From positions 1 to 6,276 of the forward strand of contig JAAXHY010000431.1 in the NCBI GenBank assembly GCA_012270665.1: a stretch of DNA of 6,276 nucleotides, written 5' to 3'. The stretch is from Dehalococcoidia bacterium. GTDB lineage: Bacteria; Chloroflexota; Dehalococcoidia; SAR202; UBA11138. Under the pieces are notes generated by a model. It was given only the letters and a program-made list of their open reading frames with translations, was not told where the DNA came from and did no database searches. Below, piece by piece: positions 1-5,757 of the stretch (position 1 is its first letter; the number at the start of each line of letters is the position of its first letter). A program made the translations under genes and the position numbers.

Positions 1-46
1 TCGGGATGGGAACGGGTGGGGCCGCCTCGCTCAAACCACCAAGGAA
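1..46 (-). rRNA. rrf: 5S ribosomal RNA, 5' portion (3' part lies outside the window)
   Basis: Read on the minus strand, positions 46 to 1 line up with the first 45 bases of bacterial 5S rRNA. They include the helix I start (TTCCTTGGTGG), the AGCG segment, the GGCCCCACC stretch and the conserved CCCATCCCGA element that in E. coli reads CCCATGCCGA. The length to this element differs from E. coli by one base. The gene is cut by the window edge, so the 3' half and the closing strand of helix I cannot be checked. No 23S sequence lies upstream of it on its own strand; instead there is a promoter about ten bases away. The exact mature 5' end is uncertain by one or two bases. A coincidental match is unlikely because both the order and the spacing of the conserved blocks fit. 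Confidence 0.88.
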
Positions 47-56
47 TCTAGCAGTT

Positions 57-86
57 AGTATATCCCCACCCCGTTCCACGTGTCAA
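57..86 (-). promoter_or_regulatory. sigma70-type promoter of the 5S rRNA gene
   Basis: On the minus strand a perfect -35 box TTGACA (81-86) is followed after 18 bases by TATACT (57-62), which matches the -10 consensus at five of six positions. Transcription would start near 49-51, only a few bases before the 5S 5' end at about 46. The AT-rich stretch just upstream of the -35 box (about 87-100) could act as a modest UP element. The strength and position suit a stable-RNA promoter. The boxes are seen directly; their activity is inferred. Confidence 0.8.
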
Positions 87-268
87 CGTAAAGATTTCAA
101 GCCAGAACCCGTATCAGGGCGCTTTCGGTTATCCGGTTTGATTCCCCGAGTAAAGGGCCAACCACAAAAGTTGCCCCTACGGAGCAATACGCAAGTTCGC
201 CATGCGAGGGGGTTTGCAGTCCGATGATGTTGATAATCGAATGACCCTGGGAACCCGTGTCGCCTTTC
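87..268. other. intergenic region between divergent promoters, no gene recognised
   Basis: This stretch separates the leftward 5S promoter from the rightward promoter of the IscA-like gene. Short open frames on both strands have no recognisable protein character and no convincing ribosome binding site. The only local structure seen is an imperfect hairpin at 155-176: a seven-base-pair stem with one bulged C and a seven-base loop, without a T-run. No tRNA, riboswitch or direct repeat was recognised. Confidence 0.5.
155..176. repeat. small imperfect inverted repeat (hairpin)
   Basis: GGGCCAAC (155-162) and GTTGCCC (170-176) pair across a seven-base loop, with C158 bulged. No T-tract follows, so it is not a convincing intrinsic terminator. 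It could be one copy of a dispersed intergenic palindrome or simply chance; one window cannot tell these apart. Confidence 0.3.
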
Positions 269-297
269 TTGACTGATATACCACCCCGTGATAGCAT
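269..297 (+). promoter_or_regulatory. sigma70-type promoter of the IscA-like gene
   Basis: TTGACT (269-274, five of six matches to the -35 consensus) is followed after exactly 17 bases by TAGCAT (292-297, four of six matches to the -10 consensus). The expected start of transcription is near 304. That gives a leader of roughly 40 bases ending in the GGAGG ribosome binding site. No operator or iron-regulatory palindrome is obvious around it. Confidence 0.6.
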
Positions 298-333
298 GAA
301 GCCCAATTCATCAAACCCCTGAATTTCGCCTGC

Positions 334-338
334 GGAGG
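334..338 (+). promoter_or_regulatory. Shine-Dalgarno site that favours the GTG 347 start
   Basis: GGAGG ends only two bases before the ATG at 341, which is too close for normal initiation. It lies eight bases before the in-frame GTG at 347. This spacing is the reason for preferring GTG 347; choosing ATG 341 would add only two residues (Met-Arg). Confidence 0.6.
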
Positions 339-346
339 TTATGCGC

Positions 347-742
347 GTGGCAACTCAAGAGCTACTAGAGGTCAGCGATCTGGCCGCCGAAAAATTCCAA
401 GACATCCTGAAAGAGGAGGGCAACGAGGACGGTATGCTCCGAGTGATGGTCATGCCCGGTCCACAAGGCGGAATCCAATACATGTTGAGCGTCGAGAGGG
501 AAGTTGGTGACGATGACCTTGTGGTTGACACCTCGACCATCCAGGTCCTTGTGGACTCCGACAGCGCTCCCCTACTGGACGGCTCGACCATTGACTACAT
601 GGAAGGGCTTATGAGAAGTGGGTTCGTCATCAGCAATCCCAACTTCCAGGGACACGGGGGCGGGGGATGCGCCTGCGGAGGCGGCGGTGGAGGCTGTGGC
701 TGTGGAGGCGGAGGAGGAGGTTGCGGCTGCGGTGGACACTAG
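347..742 (+). CDS. A-type iron-sulfur carrier (IscA/HesB-like) with Gly/Cys-repeat tail
   Basis: The protein has 131 residues from GTG 347, or 133 if ATG 341 is used. Residues 1 to about 100 follow the IscA/ErpA/HesB fold from end to end: an LAAEKFQDILKEEG helix, an LRVMV strand, GGIQYML, then VLVDSDSAPLLDGSTIDY and the GSGF-x-NPN-like segment (RSGFVISNPN). Family members carry or deliver Fe-S clusters in the cytoplasm using one Cys after the second strand and a C-terminal CxC. Here the first Cys position (GGCSGF in relatives) reads GPQGGI, with Gln about residue 40, so that ligand is missing. The C-terminus is instead expanded into a 27-residue Gly/Cys tail with three CxC pairs (Cys 108/110, 117/119, 126/128) and a final His. 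It has its own promoter and terminator, so it is probably a single-gene unit. The fold is confident. Cluster transfer is doubtful, and metal storage or scavenging by the tail is an inference. Confidence 0.9.
   Translation: MATQELLEVSDLAAEKFQDILKEEGNEDGMLRVMVMPGPQGGIQYMLSVEREVGDDDLVVDTSTIQVLVDSDSAPLLDGSTIDYMEGLMRSGFVISNPNFQGHGGGGCACGGGGGGCGCGGGGGGCGCGGH
656..736 (+). repeat. threefold 27-bp / nine-residue Gly-Cys tandem repeat
   Basis: Three consecutive nine-codon units encode GGGGCACGG, GGGGCGCGG and GGGGCGCGG, directly before the last His codon. Only one residue differs (Ala versus Gly between the first Cys pair). Many Gly and Cys codons differ between units at the third base (for example TGC/TGC, TGT/TGT, TGC/TGC), so protein-level periodicity is kept better than the DNA identity. 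Confidence 0.9.
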
Positions 743-772
743 TCCCAAACCGCATTCAGTCCGGTAGAATAC

Positions 773-807
773 AAAGCGGAGCGTCTATGTCGCTCCGCTT
801 TTATTTT
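773..807 (+). terminator. intrinsic terminator after the IscA-like gene
   Basis: A perfect 11-base-pair stem (AAAGCGGAGCG at 773-783 with its complement at 791-801) closes a seven-base loop and runs into TTTTATTTT (799-807). It begins 30 bases after the stop codon. This is a textbook Rho-independent terminator for the plus strand and isolates the IscA-like gene from the downstream cluster. Confidence 0.92.
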
Positions 808-832
808 CTAATCCCTCATAAAACCAAGAACC

Positions 833-1537
833 TTGCTGCTCCGAACCATAGACCTCTTCCAGACAAGTCCCGCTCTCGCTCTGATAACGCTGGCGGCATT
901 TTCGCTGTCGTTGACCTTGGCGATAACCTTCCACGAGTTCAGCCACGCTTACGCCGCCGCAAGTCTCGGTGACAATACCGCTCGCTCGCAGGGACGCCTC
1001 ACCCTGAACCCGCTCGCCCACCTCGAACCATTCGGCACCATCCTGATATTCGTTGCCGGATTCGGCTGGGGCAAACCCACACCCGTCAATCCCATGTTCC
1101 TTAGGATCGGCTACCGACCAGGTATGGCCGCCGTCTCCCTCGCCGGCCCCGTCTCCAACGTAATCGTCGCCATCCTATTCGCTATACCGCTCAGGGCTGG
1201 GCTCATCGAATCCGGGGAAGGCGGCTTCTCCATATCCGGATATAGCTCCGACGCCATACTGACGTTCACTCTCGAACAATTAGTGTTCTGGAACCTGCTT
1301 CTCGCCGTGTTCAACCTGCTGCCCATAGCTCCGCTCGACGGGTTCAAGGTCGCCCTAGGGCTGTTGCCGCGCAGCGCCGCCAACTCATTCGCCAGGCTGG
1401 AACCCTACGGGCCGGGGATTTTGCTTGTGATAATCGCGCTCGGATTTTTGTCCCCCAATCTACGGATTTTGTCCATGACCATAGGCCCGATTCTGAATTT
1501 ACTCAGCTTTGTGATTCTTGGCAGACCTCTGATGTGA
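833..1537 (+). CDS. M50 family (site-2 protease-type) membrane metalloprotease
   Basis: The protein has 234 residues and is mostly hydrophobic. The zinc site HEFSH (residues 34-38, HExxH pattern) lies in the first membrane segment. It is followed by GRLTLNPLAHLEPFG (54-68), the GWGKPTPVNP loop (79-87), AGPVSN (104-109) and NLLPIAPLDG (161-170), whose Asp169 is the third zinc ligand in this family. About five membrane segments can be read, at roughly 12-35, 65-80, 98-120, 143-165 and 193-208 or beyond. There is no PDZ domain, so this is the short bacterial group rather than an RseP-type protease; its substrates are unknown. The start is TTG 833, the only usual start codon after the in-frame stop at 809, with only a weak purine-rich stretch upstream. 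It sits just 25 bases after the terminator and no clear promoter was seen. The gene ends 51 bases before the preferred TyrA start and is probably cotranscribed with it. Confidence 0.92.
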   Translation: MLLRTIDLFQTSPALALITLAAFSLSLTLAITFHEFSHAYAAASLGDNTARSQGRLTLNPLAHLEPFGTILIFVAGFGWGKPTPVNPMFLRIGYRPGMAAVSLAGPVSNVIVAILFAIPLRAGLIESGEGGFSISGYSSDAILTFTLEQLVFWNLLLAVFNLLPIAPLDGFKVALGLLPRSAANSFARLEPYGPGILLVIIALGFLSPNLRILSMTIGPILNLLSFVILGRPLM

Positions 1538-1577
1538 TAACCTATCTTCAGAGAGTGACAGTCATCTGGACGCCAGT

Positions 1578-1582
1578 GGAGG
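1578..1582 (+). promoter_or_regulatory. Shine-Dalgarno site that favours the TTG 1589 start
   Basis: GGAGG directly abuts the first in-frame TTG (1583), which leaves no spacer. The next in-frame TTG at 1589 is six bases downstream, a normal spacing, and gives a protein starting MEKIAIVGVG with the usual short lead into the nucleotide-binding strand. Confidence 0.6.
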
Positions 1583-1588
1583 TTGGAC

Positions 1589-2602
1589 TTGGAAAAGATA
1601 GCCATCGTAGGAGTTGGCCCTGTCGGAGTTTCAATGGGCTTAGCCCTAATGGATCGTCGTCTGAGCAACACTGAAATCGTAATCACTTCGGGAGACAGAA
1701 ACACAGTTTCGGCGGTCTCAAAACTCGGCGCGGCGAACAGGACGATAACCTCTATGCGAGATGCGGTAGAAGACGCCCACCTCGTGATTCTCGACGCTCC
1801 GATCAGCGAGCAGCGCGACATCATGGACACAATAGGGCCATACGTCGCGTCCGGCGCGGTTGTTACCGACACATCTAACATCAAGGCGCCCGTGATGAAG
1901 TGGGCGGAGGAATTTCTGCCCGGCGACACCAATTTCATAGGCGGCTATCCCCTGCTGAAATCGCCGCCCGAATCCATTGAAGAATCAGACGCAGACATCT
2001 TTACCGGAGCGAGATACACAGTAACGCCGATGAAATCCACTGACCAGCAGTCCATCAGAACGGTGGTAGGGCTGGTGGAAGCCCTCAGGGCCCATCCCGT
2101 CTTTCTGGACCCCGCCGAGCACGACTCATACGCCGCCGCTATGCATCATCTTCCGGTGATTATGTCATCGGCTTTCGTAACCACTACCGCCGGCAGCGAC
2201 GGCTGGCGCGAGATGCACATGCTTGCCGAGTCGCAGTTCAACACCTTCGGCAAACACGCCTCGAATGACCCACTCGACAACGAGGCAGTCTGTCTTGCCA
2301 ACCCGGACTCAATCGTACACTGGGTTGACCAGTTGATCCTCGAGCTCTACAACTTCAGGAACGCCATCCAGGAAGTGGACAGCGACGGCGGCGACGCGCT
2401 TTTGGACCGCTTCGTCAAAGCCTGGGAACTCAGGGCCAAGTGGGAAGCCGATGCGGTGGTTCCGAGAGAGGGCGCTGAACTTCCAACCGCAGGCGAGTCA
2501 ATGATGAGCGCAATGCTTGGCGATAGGCTCGCTCGGCGGTTGAGGGGCGTGGCTAAAAACGAGGAAGAGGACCGCACGACATACGTGAGGAGGAACAGAT
2601 AG
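1589..2602 (+). CDS. prephenate/arogenate dehydrogenase family protein, active site altered
   Basis: The protein has 337 residues from TTG 1589. The N-terminal Rossmann domain shows IAIVGVGPVGVSMG (GxGxxG at 8-13). DTSNIK near 94-99 matches the TD-x-GSVK segment of TyrA enzymes, and ADIFTGARYTVTP near 135-147 matches their domain boundary. The helical C-terminal part keeps HLP (187-189) and a GWRE segment (205-208). TyrA enzymes oxidatively decarboxylate prephenate or arogenate in tyrosine synthesis using NAD(P). Here the catalytic His of the family's GGHPMAG motif is Tyr120 (GGYPLL), the following Gly-Thr/Lys-Glu segment is lost, and the second Arg of the GFRDxTR motif is Met211. The C-terminus has an extra charged tail and no ACT domain. 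Its stop codon abuts aroA, which supports an aromatic-pathway role. It may be a divergent TyrA or a paralogue with another substrate. The family is confident, the reaction is not. Confidence 0.82.
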   Translation: MEKIAIVGVGPVGVSMGLALMDRRLSNTEIVITSGDRNTVSAVSKLGAANRTITSMRDAVEDAHLVILDAPISEQRDIMDTIGPYVASGAVVTDTSNIKAPVMKWAEEFLPGDTNFIGGYPLLKSPPESIEESDADIFTGARYTVTPMKSTDQQSIRTVVGLVEALRAHPVFLDPAEHDSYAAAMHHLPVIMSSAFVTTTAGSDGWREMHMLAESQFNTFGKHASNDPLDNEAVCLANPDSIVHWVDQLILELYNFRNAIQEVDSDGGDALLDRFVKAWELRAKWEADAVVPREGAELPTAGESMMSAMLGDRLARRLRGVAKNEEEDRTTYVRRNR

Positions 2603-3895
2603 ATGGAACGGACTGTTCATGGCAGCGCGAGACTCGAAGCGACCGTCGTACCCCCTGGAGACAAGTCCATTTCCCACAGGGCCGCTCTCCTGAATGCAAT
2701 TTCAGATGGACAGGCAAGAGTTACCAACTTCTGCGTCGGGGACGACCGCGCGTCTATGCTAGGCTGCCTGCGTGGCTTGGGGATCGAGATCGAGGAGACT
2801 ATCGAAGACGGTCTCGAAACATTCCTCATAAAGGGAAAAGGAATGGATGGACTGTCCGAACCCGTGGACTATCTATACTCGGGCAACAGTGGCACCACCA
2901 TGCGCCTGGTATCCGGCCTCCTCGCTGCACAGCCGTTCTTCAGTGTCATCACCGGCGATGGGTCTCTGCGACGAAGGCCAATGAAGCGAATCCTGACTCC
3001 ACTCTCGATGATGGGCGCGCAGGTTATGGGGCGTGGCGGCGGCTCGCTTGCGCCTCTTGCATTCAATGGAGGCGACCTCCATGGCATCGAATACGAAATG
3101 CCGGTAGCCAGCGCCCAGTTGAAATCTTGCATCTTGATAGCGGGCCTGTTCGCAGATGGGGAAACTTCAGTAATCCAACCGGCGGAGTCCCGCGACCACA
3201 CCGAGCGAATGATGGGGTCCATGGGCGCAGACGTGCAGAAAGACGGACTTCGATTAACCCTCCGCCCTTCGACACTCTCCTCTTTAGACATACAAGTTCC
3301 CTGCGACATCAGTGGAGCGGCATTCTGGCTGGTAGCCGGCGCAGCCCACTCAAATGCCCGGGTCACTGTACAGGGTGTAGGTATCAACCCCACCAGGACT
3401 GGGGTGCTGGATGTTCTGAGAGAAATGGGGGCGAACATAAGAATGGAGAATGTTCGCGAGGTTGGCAACGAACCTTCCGCTGACCTCGTGGCAGAATCCA
3501 GCGACCTGCGGGGCACAGAAATCTCAGGCGACATGATTCCTCGTGTGCTCGACGAACTTCCTGTCCTCGCCGTAGCCGCGTCCCAGGCCAGGGGACAGAC
3601 GGTGATCAGAGACGCCGCCGAGCTCAGGGTGAAGGAGTCGGACCGAATCTCCTCCACTGTCGCAGGGCTGGACAGGCTCGGCGTGAAGATTCGAGAGACC
3701 GCTGACGGCATGATAATAGAGGGTGGCTCCAAACTCACTGGAACGGAAGTCGAGAGCCATGGCGATCACAGGATCGCTATGTCAATGGCGGTCGCCGGCC
3801 TTATTGCGGATGGCGAGACTACCATCGGGGAATCCGAGGCGGCGGATGTCTCCTACCCGACGTTCTGGGGCGAATTGGAAAATGCAAGAGCTTGA
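2603..3895 (+). CDS. aroA: 3-phosphoshikimate 1-carboxyvinyltransferase (EPSP synthase)
   Basis: This is the sixth step of the shikimate pathway: shikimate-3-phosphate plus phosphoenolpyruvate gives EPSP and phosphate, in the cytoplasm. The 430 residues match the full family length. Visible motifs in order are GDKSISHR (19-26, Lys21 and Arg26), GNSGTTMRL (94-102), GDGSLRRRPM (118-127), SAQLKS (170-175), ESRDHTERM (195-203), DELP (317-320, the catalytic Asp), RVKESDRI (342-349) and HGDHRIAM (386-393). SAQxK, RDHTE and the Leu after GTTMR resemble class II (Bacillus/CP4-like) enzymes rather than the E. coli type, a group often less sensitive to glyphosate; that property is not shown here. ATG 2603 follows the TyrA stop with no gap, and GAGGAGG (2587-2593) is nine bases upstream. 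The 3' end overlaps gmk by 14 bases. No active-site residue appears lost. Confidence 0.97.
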   Translation: MERTVHGSARLEATVVPPGDKSISHRAALLNAISDGQARVTNFCVGDDRASMLGCLRGLGIEIEETIEDGLETFLIKGKGMDGLSEPVDYLYSGNSGTTMRLVSGLLAAQPFFSVITGDGSLRRRPMKRILTPLSMMGAQVMGRGGGSLAPLAFNGGDLHGIEYEMPVASAQLKSCILIAGLFADGETSVIQPAESRDHTERMMGSMGADVQKDGLRLTLRPSTLSSLDIQVPCDISGAAFWLVAGAAHSNARVTVQGVGINPTRTGVLDVLREMGANIRMENVREVGNEPSADLVAESSDLRGTEISGDMIPRVLDELPVLAVAASQARGQTVIRDAAELRVKESDRISSTVAGLDRLGVKIRETADGMIIEGGSKLTGTEVESHGDHRIAMSMAVAGLIADGETTIGESEAADVSYPTFWGELENARA

Positions 3896-4550
3896 GGGCA
3901 GTTCACATTCCACGTCCCCGGCGAAGCGGAGAGGACGCTTGTTTGTCCTCTCGGGGCCATCCGGTGTAGGCAAGGACGCAGTCCTCTCCAAGATCAGGCA
4001 GTTCGGAAGACCATACCACTTCACAATCACGGCGACGACGCGCCGAATGCGTTCGGGCGAGGAAGACGGAGTTGACTACATATTCCTCGACCGTCAGACA
4101 TTCAAGCACATGATCGAGGAAGGGGACTTACTGGAGTGGGCCGAGGTATATGGGAACCTGTATGGTGTACCTAAGTCTCAAGTGACCCAAGCGCAAGACC
4201 TTGGCCTGGACGTCATCATGAAAGTGGACGTGCAGGGCGCAGCTACAATAAGGCGGCTAATGCCCGAGGCGACCCTCATTTTCCTCAAACCTCCAGACTT
4301 AAGTTCACTTGAGAAACGGATGCGAATCCGCAATACGGAGTCAGAGAGTGAGTTCAGAGTGAAATTGGAAACCGCCTACGAGGAAATGAGGGAGGCGCAC
4401 CTCTTCGATCATGTCGTCGTAAACCACGATGGCGGAATAGACCAGGCGGCAGCAAGCATAGACCGAATCATCCGGGCCAGCGTAGAGGGTCGGATTCAAG
4501 GGCAAGAGACTTGCCACACTCATCAGAATACGGGCAAGGGAGCAGCTTAA
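3882..4550 (+). CDS. gmk: guanylate kinase
   Basis: This enzyme phosphorylates GMP (and dGMP) to GDP with ATP and is essential for GTP and nucleotide-pool supply. From ATG 3882 the protein has 222 residues, close to the family norm of about 205 plus short extensions. It shows the P-loop GPSGVGKD (25-32), the GMP-binding TTRRMRSGEEDGVDYIF (52-68), EWAEVYGNLYGVPKS (85-99), KVDVQGAATIRR (114-125) and the lid segment RMRIRNTESESEF (146-158). The P-loop has Asp where many kinases have Ser or Thr, a position that varies in guanylate kinases. ATG 3882 lies inside the end of aroA (14-base overlap), which suggests translational coupling, although its ribosome site is weak (TTGGAAA). TTG 3939, behind GGAGAGGA, would give a shorter form starting right at the first strand. 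The 20-residue polar C-terminal tail is not conserved. Confidence 0.96.
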   Translation: MQELEGSSHSTSPAKRRGRLFVLSGPSGVGKDAVLSKIRQFGRPYHFTITATTRRMRSGEEDGVDYIFLDRQTFKHMIEEGDLLEWAEVYGNLYGVPKSQVTQAQDLGLDVIMKVDVQGAATIRRLMPEATLIFLKPPDLSSLEKRMRIRNTESESEFRVKLETAYEEMREAHLFDHVVVNHDGGIDQAAASIDRIIRASVEGRIQGQETCHTHQNTGKGAA

Positions 4551-5747
4551 ATGGAGCGTTCACTATCGGACGTAAAAGTTCTTGATCTCACCCATGTGCA
4601 GGCCGGCCCGTCGTGCGCCCAGATGCTGGGCTTCCTGGGCGCCGACGTCATAAAGGTCGAAGACACCAGGGGTGGAGACAGTACCCGGAAGGACCTGGCT
4701 CACCGAGAGGACTCCGATAGTGTTTATTTCCTGATCTTCAACAATAACAAGCGGGCCATCACTCTCGACCTCAAGACCGACAGGGGCAAGGAAATGTTTG
4801 TCGGCTTGGTGGGCTGGGCGGATATCCTGGTCGAGAATTTTGGTCCCGGAATGATGGGTCGCCTCGGCCTGGGCTGGGAGCGACTCCACGAGATCAACCC
4901 TCGCCTGATATATGCGACCATCAAAGGATTTGGAACATACGGTCCATATTCTGATTATAAGGGATTCGAGTTCGTGGCGCAAGCCGCGGGTGGGGCGATG
5001 GCGACCACCGGATTTGGAGACAGGCCGCCTGTTCCGGTTTCGCCAGGCGTGGGGGATTCGGGCAGCGGGCTACACGCCGCTATCGGCATTCTGGCCGCGC
5101 TTCACAAGCGAGAGCGAACGGGGTTGGGCCAGATGGTGGAAGTCTCCATGCAAGATTCGGTGGTCAACCTGATGCGGATGTCGCTGACTCGCACACTGGC
5201 AGAAGGCGTACCGAGTCCACGGCTCGGACACGTTGGGATGCGCGGCCTTCCGATGGTGTTTCCCTGCTCGCCGGGAGGTCCGGACGACTATGTGATGATT
5301 CACCCGCGAGGTGACGGGTGGGACTTGACACTGGCGGCGATAGACCGCGCCGACCTAATAGGCGACCCGCGATTCGACAGCGAAGAGAAACGATACGAGA
5401 AGTCTGAAGAGGTGACGCAAATCCTCACGGAGTGGACAGCGAAGCGCACCAAGTGGGAGGCGATGGAGACGCTGGCCAATGCGGGCGTCCTCTCCGGAGC
5501 GACCATTGGGGCGACGGAGGTGCTGGAGAACGAGCACTTGATCGCGCGTGAGATGATTGTGCAGGTTGATGACTCAGTGCGCGGCGACTACAAGATGATC
5601 GGGATACCAGTCAAGATGTCCGACGATCCGAATATCGTTACCCGGGCGCCGCGTTACTCGGAACACACGGACGAGATCCTGACCACGATACTCGGATGCT
5701 CAGAGGAAGAGGTGGCGGAGATGCGAGCATCGGGTGTAGTGGTATAG
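4551..5747 (+). CDS. class III (CaiB/BaiF, formyl-CoA transferase-like) CoA transferase
   Basis: The protein has 398 residues and resembles Oxalobacter formyl-CoA transferase over most of its length. Class III enzymes move CoA between carboxylic acids through an aspartyl-CoA anhydride and act as interlocked dimers. Seen here are VLDLTHVQAGPSCAQMLGFLGADVIKVE in two blocks (10-23 and 24-37, with Gln17), NNNKRAITLDLKT (64-76), VENFGPG (94-100), GFEFVAQAAGG (138-148, Glu140), GDSGSGLH (168-175, with Asp169 at the same number as the catalytic Asp of the Oxalobacter enzyme), EVSMQDSVVNLMR (197-209) and the C-terminal TRAPRYSEHTDEIL (364-377). Trp48 of the Oxalobacter enzyme is Asp48 here, and its GGGGQ loop is shortened to about CSPGGPDD (239-246). 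The substrate is therefore probably not oxalate/formate and cannot be named. ATG 4551 abuts the gmk stop, with AAGGGAG (4536-4542) eight bases upstream. Confidence 0.93.
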   Translation: MERSLSDVKVLDLTHVQAGPSCAQMLGFLGADVIKVEDTRGGDSTRKDLAHREDSDSVYFLIFNNNKRAITLDLKTDRGKEMFVGLVGWADILVENFGPGMMGRLGLGWERLHEINPRLIYATIKGFGTYGPYSDYKGFEFVAQAAGGAMATTGFGDRPPVPVSPGVGDSGSGLHAAIGILAALHKRERTGLGQMVEVSMQDSVVNLMRMSLTRTLAEGVPSPRLGHVGMRGLPMVFPCSPGGPDDYVMIHPRGDGWDLTLAAIDRADLIGDPRFDSEEKRYEKSEEVTQILTEWTAKRTKWEAMETLANAGVLSGATIGATEVLENEHLIAREMIVQVDDSVRGDYKMIGIPVKMSDDPNIVTRAPRYSEHTDEILTTILGCSEEEVAEMRASGVVV

Positions 5748-5757
5748 GTCGCAATGT

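Noticed and set aside
77..82. CACGTG palindrome upstream of the 5S gene
   Set aside because: A six-base palindrome is expected by chance, and it falls in the promoter spacer and -35 edge without a second copy to suggest an operator.
130..160. tRNA-like T-arm (GGTTTGATTCC) followed by a CCA-like end on the plus strand
   Set aside because: The flanking bases do not form a five-base-pair T-stem, and no matching acceptor, D-arm or anticodon arm could be drawn.
97..306. 69-residue minus-strand open frame between the two promoters
   Set aside because: No recognisable domain, no convincing ribosome binding site, and it runs across the plus-strand promoter region; it looks like chance coding potential.
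1527..1553. Possible terminator between the M50 protease and the TyrA-like gene (CTCTGA ... TCAGAG)
   Set aside because: Only six base pairs with a 15-base loop and no T-run; it overlaps the stop codon region and is unlikely to end transcription.
2869..3738. 289-residue minus-strand open frame opposite aroA
   Set aside because: It is a shadow of the well-supported aroA frame, with a Ser/Arg/Pro-rich composition and no recognisable motif.
4563..4982. 139-residue minus-strand open frame opposite the CoA transferase
   Set aside because: Shadow frame; the plus strand carries an uninterrupted conserved family alignment over the same bases.
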